NCBI GenBank assembly: GCA_011742915.1
Contig: JAAQTN010000043.1
Span: 1 to 45,467 of the forward strand
DNA: 45,467 nucleotides
Source of the DNA: Billgrantia desiderata
Lineage (GTDB): Bacteria; Pseudomonadota; Gammaproteobacteria; Pseudomonadales; Halomonadaceae
Direction: 5' to 3'
Shown here: positions 8,481 to 15,529 of the stretch, one piece after another
Layout: every line of letters begins with the position of its first letter
How positions within the stretch are numbered: the stretch's first letter is position 1
Position numbers and translations under genes: made by a program
Notes under the pieces: generated by a model
Databases searched by the model: none
What the model was told of the DNA's origin: nothing
The model's input: the letters and a program-made list of their open reading frames with translations, nothing else

Positions 8481-8880
8481 CTGGGAATCGTCACGGGAGA
8501 GCAGACGTCCCCGCTTCTGGCTGGAGTTGCGGGGTGGGCGCAACTCGGGTGAGCTCTTTTTCGTCAATGACGCGAATGAGTCCTTGTTGGCCGTGAAGGT
8601 TGCGCCGGCAGGGTTCATGACAGCGGATGACGACACGCAGTCACTAGAGGCAGCCGACTACACCTACCATGACGTAGCGCCAAATGAGGCTGTGAAGGTA
8701 GCCGAGTTCGATGGGTATTACGATCTCGATTTCGTGTTCCAGCTCAGCATCGAAGTGACGAGTCCTCGGTACGGGGAGGTGCTGATGACGACACCGCCAA
8801 AGAAGGGATGTATCCGAGGACAGGTGCTACTGTGGGATGACGATGAGCCGGGGAAGAATGTGGTAGTGGTGGAGCGCTGA
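8446..8880 (+). CDS. Hypothetical acidic protein, partner of the phosphoesterase
   Basis: A 144-aa soluble, acidic, beta-rich protein with no signal peptide or membrane segment. It starts at ATG 8446 after CAAGGAATTGCG, inside the 3' end of the phosphoesterase gene, so the two are probably co-translated. I recognise no family. The overlap suggests a role linked to the phosphoesterase, but nothing in the residues shows it. Confidence 0.6.
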   Translation: MKGPKRLQGGFSWESSRESRRPRFWLELRGGRNSGELFFVNDANESLLAVKVAPAGFMTADDDTQSLEAADYTYHDVAPNEAVKVAEFDGYYDLDFVFQLSIEVTSPRYGEVLMTTPPKKGCIRGQVLLWDDDEPGKNVVVVER

Positions 8881-9368
8881 TACAACTAACCAAGTGTTGG
8901 TATTCGAAGGGTACCTTGATCACACTTCTACCAGCACGCACAACTCTGTCTGTTGATTACCCTGGCGCGGCTCGCGATTTCAGTTCCGCACGACGTTTGT
9001 CCGGGATTGTCTGTCGGCGAACACCTCCCACCTGTTGCTCATCGTGATCTGCGGCGCTACGTGCCCGGATGTGGCAGCAGCGCGTCACGGTATTGGCTCA
9101 CGACGGCGGTGGTGCGGGTTACAGAAGCTCCTTGAATTCGCCTTTTATCCGGGGCGAGTGAACAAGTTGCACGAATTGAAGTTCTTAAGAGCCGCGCACG
9201 CTAGCGAATGGAGCTATGTAGCCCAACCGAACCGCTTAAAGAGTCTCATGTCAAGAACTTGCCTGTTACCGCTTTTGGCTTATGGCTGCAAAAAAAATCA
9301 AAGACCCCCTGATCAACCGGTGGTGCCCCAGCGGGCACCACCGGCACCATGCCGTGTGAGGGTATAGC
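8881..9368. other. Intergenic stretch without a recognisable gene
   Basis: This stretch of 488 bp lies between convergent genes. One open frame (about 9035-9367 on plus) has no ribosome site and an amino acid composition unlike its neighbours, so I do not call it. The only clear structure is the strong hairpin at 9317-9344, listed separately. Confidence 0.5.
9291..9344 (-). terminator. Hairpin downstream of radC-like gene
   Basis: A perfect 12-bp stem (CCGGTGGTGCCC at 9317-9328 and its complement at 9333-9344) with loop CAGC lies 25 bp past the stop of the minus-strand radC-like gene. A T-tract on the minus strand (about 9291-9298) follows about 18 nt after the stem, further than in a classic intrinsic terminator. 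Confidence 0.5.
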
Positions 9369-9866
9369 CTATAGGTAACCCAGCTCCGCAAAGGACAAGC
9401 ATCCATCGCTACCGACCACGATATGATCAATGATGCGGATTTCGACTAGGCCTAATGCTTCCTTGAGCCGCTGGGTGATACGCCGGTCGGCGTCACTGGG
9501 TTCTGGATCGCCCGAGGGATGATTGTGGACCAGGATCACGGCGGCGGCATTATGCGCCAATGCGTGTTTCACCATCTCCCGGGGATAGACGCTGGCCGAG
9601 TCGATGGTGCCGCAGAACAGCTCCTCGAAGCTGATCACGCGGTGTTGGCTGTCAAGGAAGATGGCACTGAATATCTCATGCTCGTGGTCCTGCAACAGAA
9701 TCTGCAGGTACTCGAAGGCCAGCGCCGGCTGGGTGATCTTGCGTCCCCGGGCCAGACGGCGACGGGCGAAAGCCTTGGCGATGCTCAAAAGTTCCGCTTC
9801 GGTGACGGTGTCGGTGATTCGGTAGGTGCCGGCGGTCTCGCCGGCACTCAGCTTGCGGTGGTTCAT
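9369..9866 (-). CDS. RadC-like JAB/JAMM-domain protein
   Basis: A 165-aa protein consisting mainly of the RadC JAB domain. The metal-site residues are visible as Glu81/82 (FEELF) and HNHPSGDPEPSDAD (114-127). The helix-hairpin-helix domain of chromosomal RadC is missing, as in the short RadC copies of plasmids, prophages and integrative elements. ATG 9866 follows GGAGACAGAGC; longer frames upstream have no ribosome site and overlap the next gene. It ends the minus-strand recombination block (DUF932, ERF, YqaJ). Function in vivo is unsettled for the family despite the DNA-repair name. Confidence 0.88.
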   Translation of the reverse strand: MNHRKLSAGETAGTYRITDTVTEAELLSIAKAFARRRLARGRKITQPALAFEYLQILLQDHEHEIFSAIFLDSQHRVISFEELFCGTIDSASVYPREMVKHALAHNAAAVILVHNHPSGDPEPSDADRRITQRLKEALGLVEIRIIDHIVVGSDGCLSFAELGYL

Positions 9867-9877
9867 GCTCTGTCTCC

Positions 9878-10489
9878 TCAGGCCGCCATCACTTGTGTCA
9901 TGCGGCGCTCCATTTCTTCGTAAAACGCCTCGATGCGCTCGGCGATGGTGCGGATCAGCGCCTCGTCCCGATAGGCACGTTTGATGAATAGCGGCATCCC
10001 CGGCCAGTAGCTGACGAAGTCGATCCACTCTCGCTCGCTGACCCACAGGCCTCCCTGGCACTGGGCCACATGCTCCTGAGGTAGCTCGTCTGCCAGTAGC
10101 AGCTCGATCTGGTACTTGGGCAGCTTGGTCTTGATCTCCACCAGACCGCTGCTGTCCACCAGGCAGTCGGGGGAGTAGCCCACGCCGTGGTTGAGGATGA
10201 TGCCGACCTGCTCGAGGCGAGGCAGCCCAGTCGCTTCCTGGTAGAGCTCGCGGGCCACCGGTTCCAGCTCGTGGCCACGTTGGGTATGGGCATTGCCCTG
10301 GAAGGCATCCGAGGGCTCACCAGTGATGCGCTCGCCGATCAGCTGATGCATGTAGCTGATGGCGCCAGTACCGAAGCCTCCCGGTCCTTTGCCTTTGACC
10401 AGCAGCGTCTTCAGTTCGGACATGGTGACGCTGCCGAGGCGGGCGGCATGCCACTCGGGCGTGCCCTGTTCCAGTGTCAGGATCTGCAT
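9878..10489 (-). CDS. YqaJ/lambda-exonuclease-type recombination nuclease
   Basis: A 203-aa protein with YqaJ viral recombinase features: TPEWHAARLG near the N-terminus, RGHELEPVARELY (about 70-82), then the nuclease core with Asp in YSPDCLVD and the EIKTK motif (about 117-121). It would resect double-stranded ends to give 3' single strands. ATG 10489 follows GGAGGTTTGTC. It sits between an ERF annealing protein gene and the radC-like gene, forming the two-component exonuclease plus annealing pair known from phages and conjugative elements. Confidence 0.88.
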   Translation of the reverse strand: MQILTLEQGTPEWHAARLGSVTMSELKTLLVKGKGPGGFGTGAISYMHQLIGERITGEPSDAFQGNAHTQRGHELEPVARELYQEATGLPRLEQVGIILNHGVGYSPDCLVDSSGLVEIKTKLPKYQIELLLADELPQEHVAQCQGGLWVSEREWIDFVSYWPGMPLFIKRAYRDEALIRTIAERIEAFYEEMERRMTQVMAA

Positions 10490-10602
10490 GACAAACCTCC
10501 TTCGAGACACCACGGCATAGCGGCGAGGGTGTGCCCTCGCCGGTTCCTGCGGGCGTCATGGATTTAGTGGTGGTGGTTGGGATAGGTAGGTTTTGTGGTA
10601 GG

Positions 10603-11391
10603 TCAGTGGCGTTGACGCTGGGGCACGGCGCGTTTTTGCAAGGAAGCACGTAGCTTGTCGAAGTCGGTGCGCGGCACCTGTGCCACGTCGCCGTACTTAC
10701 CGACGAACCATTCCTGGGTGGTCACGGGACAAGCACTGATCAGCTGCTGGAGCTGGCTTGCCTGGAAGGGCGTGACCACTTTCATCGGCGGCGCAGCGCC
10801 ATGGCCGTTGTCGTCCTGCCCGCGGGTGGTGATGTTGAGTAGCGCGCACAGCACGTAGCGTTTGCCATAGCTGGTCGAGGAGCCGAAGGCCTGCACGGCA
10901 TTCTTGCTGCCGCTGGTATCGGCCGGCAGCAGCATGCTGGTCTCCTCGCGGTGACCGTCCTTGTGCATCAGCACGCCGGTGACCTGAATCCCCCGCTCCT
11001 GGGTCTGAATACGAAAGCTCACCGCGAAGCCGTGCTGCTTCATGATTGGCCGCACGGTATCGACGATATCCTCCAGGGTGGCGTAGGCGCCGTTGTTTCC
11101 CTGGCCACGCTCGGCGATGCTCGGCAGTTCCGTCTGCATGGCCGCCATGGCGGCGCTGTAGGCCATCAGCGCCTGGCGGTCCAGCACGCGCTCCTGCATC
11201 TGCAGCAGGCGCTCCATCTTGTCGATGTCGACTTCAGGGTTAAGAGCAGCCCGCTCGATCACCTTAATGATCGCGGTACTCTCCTGAAGCGGTGATGCGG
11301 GGACCGGTACCGCCTCGGTGACCGCGGCGTGCCGGGTAGCCGGAGCCCGACCGTTGGTCTTGCTACGTGAGGGTTGGCTGGGTGTGGTCAT
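10603..11391 (-). CDS. ERF-family single-strand annealing protein
   Basis: A 262-aa protein with an ERF (PF04404) domain at about 70-190: FQ-like AMAAMQTELPSIAERG, then YATLEDIVDTVRPIM and the conserved GSSTSYGKRYVLCALLNI block with its aromatic and Gly residues. ERF proteins anneal complementary single strands during phage and plasmid recombination. The N-terminal 40 residues are Ser/Pro/Thr-rich and probably disordered, and the C-terminal 60 form a separate small region. The start is ATG 11391 after AAAGGAGGTCTC. It is upstream of the YqaJ-type nuclease on the same strand, its functional partner. Confidence 0.88.
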   Translation of the reverse strand: MTTPSQPSRSKTNGRAPATRHAAVTEAVPVPASPLQESTAIIKVIERAALNPEVDIDKMERLLQMQERVLDRQALMAYSAAMAAMQTELPSIAERGQGNNGAYATLEDIVDTVRPIMKQHGFAVSFRIQTQERGIQVTGVLMHKDGHREETSMLLPADTSGSKNAVQAFGSSTSYGKRYVLCALLNITTRGQDDNGHGAAPPMKVVTPFQASQLQQLISACPVTTQEWFVGKYGDVAQVPRTDFDKLRASLQKRAVPQRQRH

Positions 11392-11402
11392 GAGACCTCC
11401 TT

Positions 11403-11588
11403 TTACTGATAGTGCTTGAACACGTCCTGAAGCTGATCGGCAGGCACCGGCTCCAGCGACACGACCACGCGAAACACCTGGCCCTGGGCCATCACGTGGG
11501 TCTGGGCTTGCTTTTGGCCAGCACCGAGCAGTTGGCGGGCCAGCTGCGTCAGCGCCCGACAGGCCTCCAGAGAGAGGGGCAGTGGCAT
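11403..11588 (-). CDS. 61-aa protein of unknown function
   Basis: A small protein starting at ATG 11588 after GGAGGTCCC and ending 11 bp before the ERF gene start. It has an N-terminal helix (EACRALTQLARQLL) and a beta-like FRVVVSLEPV segment. I do not recognise a family. Its strong ribosome site and tight spacing to the ERF gene support it as real and co-transcribed. Confidence 0.6.
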   Translation of the reverse strand: MPLPLSLEACRALTQLARQLLGAGQKQAQTHVMAQGQVFRVVVSLEPVPADQLQDVFKHYQ

Positions 11589-11604
11589 GGGACCTCCAGA
11601 ATTG

Positions 11605-11632
11605 AAAACGCCCGACCTGGTGGGGTCGGGCG
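11605..11632 (-). terminator. Intrinsic terminator after the DUF932 gene
   Basis: On the minus strand a 9-bp stem (CGCCCGACC at 11624-11632, complement at 11609-11617) is followed directly by TTTT (11605-11608). It lies between the DUF932 gene and the 61-aa gene, so it may attenuate read-through into the recombination block. Confidence 0.6.
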
Positions 11633-11698
11633 CTATGCCGTGTAAGGGATAAACGAACTTGGTGGACGGGACCACGAGGGGAACGTCATGCCAGGTGA

Positions 11699-12667
11699 TC
11701 AGGCCACCAGAGCCATGGCGGACTCGAGCGCCTTGTCCTTGAGGCTCGACCCCTGGCCGAACCAGGCAGAGTCCATGCGATAGTCGTTGCTGCGCGCACG
11801 CTTCTCGTGGTCGACGTACTCGGTGATGGCGTTGAGTAGGCCCCAGGCAGTGCCCTGGGCCGTGCACAGCTGCGATCCCCGCCCTTCACCGTGGTAGAGC
11901 TTCTGTATGCGATTGAGGGCGCGGTAATTGGGCAGCTTGGAAGGATCATCCTGCGGTTCCTCGGCGTTGCAGATCACCGCTTGGAAGTAACTCTTCACTT
12001 CCTCCTGGCTGACCTTGCGCTCGGCCAAGGCCTTCATGCGGTACATGAAGTCGTCCCACTGCGAAACCGAGACGCCCAGCTGCTGCTTGACCCGCTGCGG
12101 ATTGAACTCGGTGCTGTGGGGCACCTTTACGCCCTGGCTCATTCCGTCCACCGCGATGGTCAGGGTGTTGTTGCACACCACCCGTACCGAGGTAGGTGTC
12201 GCCACCGTGGCAAGCGATCCGTCACAGGACGTCGCCAGCAGCAGGTAGGCGTTGACCTGATCCTGCCCCTTCAGCGCCGTACCCAGGCCACTGCGAGCCA
12301 GGGCCCAGAACTTGCGCCCGCCCTTGAGCACCCCGGCGGTCTCCAGCTCATAGCCGGCGTACTCGGTAAGGTCGCGGTAGAACTCCAGCACCTCCTCGGG
12401 CTGGACGACCTTGTAGCGCTGCGAGACCACCGACAGCGGCGCCTTGGTATCCGAGCGATAAAGCACCTTTTGTTCCGGGAAGGAGTGGATACTGCCCAGG
12501 TGCCAGGCGCCGTCGGCAATGAAGCGCACCGGGGACTCCTCTATATGCCAGTCCATGCCGGCCTGCTGCCGCCAGACCTCGAGTGGTTGTTGACGCGACA
12601 ACTGCTGCCCCAGGCCGTGCCAGGGGGTATCGCCGACGTAGGCCATCTGTTCGATTTGGTGTGCCAT
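11699..12667 (-). CDS. DUF932/TIGR03299 phage/plasmid-like protein
   Basis: A 322-aa protein beginning with the typical MAYVGDTPWHGLG block (residues 8-20) of TIGR03299 proteins, with further conserved segments near VVQPEEVLEFYRDL, RVVCNNTL and HEKRARSNDYRMDSAWFG. The family is widespread on plasmids, prophages and integrative elements; its molecular role is not established. ATG 12667 follows CAAGGAGTATTCCC. It lies upstream of the ERF/YqaJ genes, a neighbourhood commonly seen in conjugative elements. Confidence 0.85.
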   Translation of the reverse strand: MAHQIEQMAYVGDTPWHGLGQQLSRQQPLEVWRQQAGMDWHIEESPVRFIADGAWHLGSIHSFPEQKVLYRSDTKAPLSVVSQRYKVVQPEEVLEFYRDLTEYAGYELETAGVLKGGRKFWALARSGLGTALKGQDQVNAYLLLATSCDGSLATVATPTSVRVVCNNTLTIAVDGMSQGVKVPHSTEFNPQRVKQQLGVSVSQWDDFMYRMKALAERKVSQEEVKSYFQAVICNAEEPQDDPSKLPNYRALNRIQKLYHGEGRGSQLCTAQGTAWGLLNAITEYVDHEKRARSNDYRMDSAWFGQGSSLKDKALESAMALVA

Positions 12668-12730
12668 GGGAATACTCCTTGACGAAAAAAACCGGGAGAT
12701 CGCCGGTGGTAGAGGAAGGATGTAAACGAG

Positions 12731-13048
12731 TCAGTCGAGAATGCGGAAAGCGTGGCCGCAGCCCAGGCATAGCCAGGGCGTGCCTTCACCGGGCGGGAAA
12801 AGGTACTGCACCATCTGCTGCCCGGCGGCCGCACCGGCAATACCACCCGATGCTGCGGCCACCACTGCTGCAGCGATGCGGGACATCGGAAAGAAGGACG
12901 ACGCTGCCATCAGTCGGCTTGGGGCGTAGAGCGAGGTGTAGGCTCCCTTCAGGGAGCCGGCCAGCGCACCAGCAGCGGTTCCCAGCTTGCGGGTAGTCTC
13001 GAGATTGATGACGCGCTGCGAGTCGCAGCGTAGGCAAGGTGGGGGCAT
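12731..13048 (-). CDS. Small membrane protein with a split zinc ribbon
   Basis: A 105-aa protein. A CLRC pair near the N-terminus and a CLGC pair near the C-terminus bracket a hydrophobic, Gly/Ala-rich middle (about 45-80), which could fold back as a hairpin so that the two CxxC knuckles form one zinc site. ATG 13048 is preceded by GGAGATCCGAT. It ends 63 bp upstream of the DUF932 start on the same strand and is probably co-transcribed. I recognise no named family. Confidence 0.65.
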   Translation of the reverse strand: MPPPCLRCDSQRVINLETTRKLGTAAGALAGSLKGAYTSLYAPSRLMAASSFFPMSRIAAAVVAAASGGIAGAAAGQQMVQYLFPPGEGTPWLCLGCGHAFRILD

Positions 13049-13180
13049 ATCGGATCTCCTGTGCTTGTCCGTCAAGCCCGGGGTGGGCTCAGCTCACAGG
13101 AGTGATATAGATCTCAAGGTGAGTGGAATAGAAAAGGCATCTCTCTAATAGGAAATTGGAGCGATTAAGGACTTTTCGTC

Positions 13181-13206
13181 AAAAAAAGAGCCAGCAACGC
13201 TGGCTC
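13181..13206 (-). terminator. Intrinsic terminator after the UDG-like gene
   Basis: On the minus strand an 8-bp stem GAGCCAGC/GCTGGCTC (13199-13206 and 13188-13195) with a 3-nt loop is followed by seven T (13187-13181). It sits 27 bp past the stop of the UDG-fold gene and closes the two-gene unit. Confidence 0.85.
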
Positions 13207-13232
13207 AAGCACTTCCTTGGAGTATTTCGATA

Positions 13233-14003
13233 TCATGCGCTGAGAGCAGTAATCTTGTCGCATAGGGAACGGCGCGCCCGGTCCAGCTTGTCCGGGTTGA
13301 CCTTATTCGAAAGCGCCTCACGGGGCTTTCGACCCAAGAAATAGGCGATGCGTTCTGCATTGGCTCCGGAGGGATGAGGAATGCCGGCCAGCACCCGGTT
13401 GTCGTCAATCAGTCCTTGGGTTACCAGTTGCTGGAAAACCTCCGCCACCCTCGGGCCTAGGGGTACGAACAAGGCGTGTGACAGGGCGCTGACTTCTTCC
13501 GACAGCGACGTCTCGATCTGCCGGCGCAAAGATGCTTGCTTCAGCATCGATGGGGTGCCGTTGTAGTCCTTGCCATTGACGAAGACGGGATAACGCAGCG
13601 CTGATGTATAGTGGGCCAGGTGCGAATGAGACCCGAAAAGTTGCTGACAGCTGTCGATACCCAACCAGTTCTGTAAGCCAAGCCCATCAAGGAGTTCCAC
13701 CAGGTTGCGTCGCATAGGCCCGGAAAAGCTTGCGATCTTCTTGGCTTCAGCCATGGCAATTTCATAGGGTTGTCCTTCTGCCAGGCAGGCTCGAGCGGCA
13801 TTGAGGGCATTGCGAGCCTGCTGCATTCCAGGTGTAATTCCGCAGATAATGATCCGCGCCTCCCGATTGATGTGATCAAAGGGGGCATAGAAGGTCTCCA
13901 AGCTGCCCGAGCGGTCCAACAATAGCGTCTCGGGCAGTTGGTCTTCTTGGCCAAGTGCGGGCATGGCACGAAGGATATCGGCGAAACGGGCAAACTGGCT
14001 CAT
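13233..14003 (-). CDS. Uracil-DNA-glycosylase-superfamily protein
   Basis: A 256-aa protein with the two hallmark loops of the UDG fold: IIICGITPGMQQA (GITPG at 55-59, motif A position) and GIPHPSGAN (207-215, the HPS loop). The middle is helical and carries a NGKDYNGTPSML segment. No residue-for-residue match to families 1, 4 or 5 is evident, so the base it removes is unknown; it could act on a modified rather than a deaminated base. Its ATG overlaps the stop of the upstream HTH-containing gene (ATGA at 14000-14003), so the two are translationally coupled. The location beside an integrase and the pairing suggest accessory DNA surveillance or defence rather than housekeeping repair. Confidence 0.7.
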   Translation of the reverse strand: MSQFARFADILRAMPALGQEDQLPETLLLDRSGSLETFYAPFDHINREARIIICGITPGMQQARNALNAARACLAEGQPYEIAMAEAKKIASFSGPMRRNLVELLDGLGLQNWLGIDSCQQLFGSHSHLAHYTSALRYPVFVNGKDYNGTPSMLKQASLRRQIETSLSEEVSALSHALFVPLGPRVAEVFQQLVTQGLIDDNRVLAGIPHPSGANAERIAYFLGRKPREALSNKVNPDKLDRARRSLCDKITALSA

Positions 14004-15085
14004 GAGTGGCTTTTCTCGTTATTGGTGGGCGTAACGGGGTTCAGGGAGGCGCGAGAAAGGATCTCGATGACTCCTTTTAGGGCTTCGAGCGACGGAACGG
14101 TGACTTGCCATAGTTGGGCCGGACGTCCGCCTGGAAAGCCTCTGTCGTGGAAATGGCTCGTTGATACATTGCTCCGATCAGTCTTGTTAGTTAGTCCCAC
14201 AGCCATCAGTTCATTGCTGGGTTCAAACGGGAGTGTCAGGACACACTGGCGTCGGCCTCCCGAGTTGACCATCACGTAACGATGCGAGCGTGGTATCCGC
14301 CAAGTAGAGACGGTCGCTTGTGGCTCACTGTAGATCCGCTCCCAGTCAGTTGTGGTGTTCAGCCAGGCATCTGCATACTGGCCGTTCAGGGGAAGGCGGG
14401 GATCAAGGAAATAGCAGGTCACGCCCCAAGGGAAACCGTCTTTACGAGACATCCATGCAATTGCTGGCCATGCTGCAATACGTTTCTGTCGATCGCGCGG
14501 GAGCTCACCCCTTGATACTGCATTCTTGATGGTTTCCAGCTTGAGCCCCGTTGCGATGGAGATCTCCTCGACCGTTATGAAGCGCTCATCTTCAAGGCCG
14601 GCAGGGCTCAGGTCGTGCCCGCCCAAGAAGGCTTCCTCATAACCAAAAGCGCGATCCAGGGAAAGTATCCGTTCGACTTTGTGTCGCACCAGGAATGCGG
14701 CCAGCAGGTGGCAGAGCGATTGGTAACTGGCCTCGCCATAGTATTCAGCGGCGATCGCGCCCAAGCCTACAAAGGCACGGAAATCGAGGAGGTCATCTTC
14801 TAGCGCCGCGACTTTTTCAGGCAGTTTGACGTGATCCAAGACCGCAAAGCGGTAGAGGACCTCAGCGATGGCAGTAAAGCGCTTGGTGACAATATCGCTA
14901 TTGGCCCTGACATTACTGTCCCCACGAGGGTACTCGCCGGTATACAGCAGTGTTGACAGGGTTGAGGTGGAAAAGGCGGCGATATCCTTGATGGCTTCGC
15001 AGATCTGCTCCCTATCGAGGGCCTCTGGGATAGGGAGGCCAAACGGGTAGTAGGTCAGCAGATCTTGGAAATGAAGTGTCGGCAT
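14000..15085 (-). CDS. Uncharacterized HTH-containing protein coupled to UDG-like gene
   Basis: A 361-aa protein of unknown family. Residues 1-160 are largely helical. A helix-turn-helix-like segment lies at about 169-197 (ITVEEISIATGLKLETIKNA, then SRGELP), of the kind seen in excisionase/MerR-like DNA-binding proteins. The C-terminal half is beta-rich with several Trp and a GGRRQCVLTLPFEP block. There is no signal peptide or membrane segment. ATG 15085 follows TAGGACCTAGCC. It overlaps the UDG-like gene by 4 bp, which implies a shared complex or at least fixed stoichiometry. The DNA-binding role is an inference from the short HTH pattern. Confidence 0.65.
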   Translation of the reverse strand: MPTLHFQDLLTYYPFGLPIPEALDREQICEAIKDIAAFSTSTLSTLLYTGEYPRGDSNVRANSDIVTKRFTAIAEVLYRFAVLDHVKLPEKVAALEDDLLDFRAFVGLGAIAAEYYGEASYQSLCHLLAAFLVRHKVERILSLDRAFGYEEAFLGGHDLSPAGLEDERFITVEEISIATGLKLETIKNAVSRGELPRDRQKRIAAWPAIAWMSRKDGFPWGVTCYFLDPRLPLNGQYADAWLNTTTDWERIYSEPQATVSTWRIPRSHRYVMVNSGGRRQCVLTLPFEPSNELMAVGLTNKTDRSNVSTSHFHDRGFPGGRPAQLWQVTVPSLEALKGVIEILSRASLNPVTPTNNEKSHS

Positions 15086-15519
15086 GGCTAGGTCCTATCT
15101 TTCCGTCAAGATGCGCTAAGTCTCTGTCAAAGAATAAAAAACGTCAATAGTGAATATTAAAATCACAAGATACGTTTTGTTTGTGCCTCATGGCTCCTGA
15201 TGTGACGGGGCGAAAAAAAATCTATTCAGGCCAAGTGCCACAGATTTCGTTTGATCTGGGTACTGTAATGCGACAGCCAAGGGGAGCGGGGGTAGCTCAG
15301 AAGAGTAATACGAACAGCAGGTAGGCCCAGATCCAGACTGGGGTCAGCAGGACGGCAAAGAGAGAGTATTTCAGTACTCCTTCAATTATGACTCGCAGCA
15401 ACTCACAGATAACAAGAAATCTCAGGAACACAGCTGATTGCCTCTGAATCGTTCCCGGTATTATAGACGCCACAAGGCCCTACATGACATGGTGCCTGCC
15501 GGTATTCGATGGGGAGTGT
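15086..15519. other. AT-rich intergenic region upstream of the HTH/UDG pair
   Basis: These 434 bp are markedly more AT-rich (especially 15,110-15,230, with several A- and T-tracts) than the surrounding genome. The part next to 15085 should hold the promoter of the HTH/UDG operon. A short hydrophobic reading frame (15297-15431, minus) is listed separately. No RNA gene or CRISPR repeat is seen. Confidence 0.5.
15297..15431 (-). CDS. Putative 44-aa hydrophobic membrane peptide
   Basis: An open frame from GTG 15431 to TGA 15297 encodes 44 residues. The first half (FLRFLVICELLRVIIEG) is amphipathic, and the second half (YSLFAVLLTPVWIWAYLL) is a convincing membrane span ending in a hydrophobic tail. 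A TATAAT hexamer lies on the same strand about 30 bp upstream of the GTG (near 15463). An internal GAAGGAG shortly before a CTG at 15374 would fit an even shorter product, but CTG starts are rare. Tiny membrane proteins like this act as toxins or holin-like factors in mobile elements; nothing proves that here. Confidence 0.35.
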   Translation of the reverse strand: MFLRFLVICELLRVIIEGVLKYSLFAVLLTPVWIWAYLLFVLLF

Positions 15520-15529
15520 TCAGCTCCCC
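15511..15529. terminator. Short hairpin at the integrase 3' end
   Basis: GGGGAG (15511-15516) and CTCCCC (15524-15529) form a 6-bp stem with a 7-nt loop that spans the integrase stop codon. There is no T-tract, so terminator function is uncertain. The TGGGGAGT core resembles the repeats at 16933-17006 on the other side of the gene. Confidence 0.3.

Noticed and set aside
9035..9367. 110-codon plus-strand frame in the spacer
   Set aside because: No ribosome site, unusual composition and it ends in the hairpin; no family resemblance.
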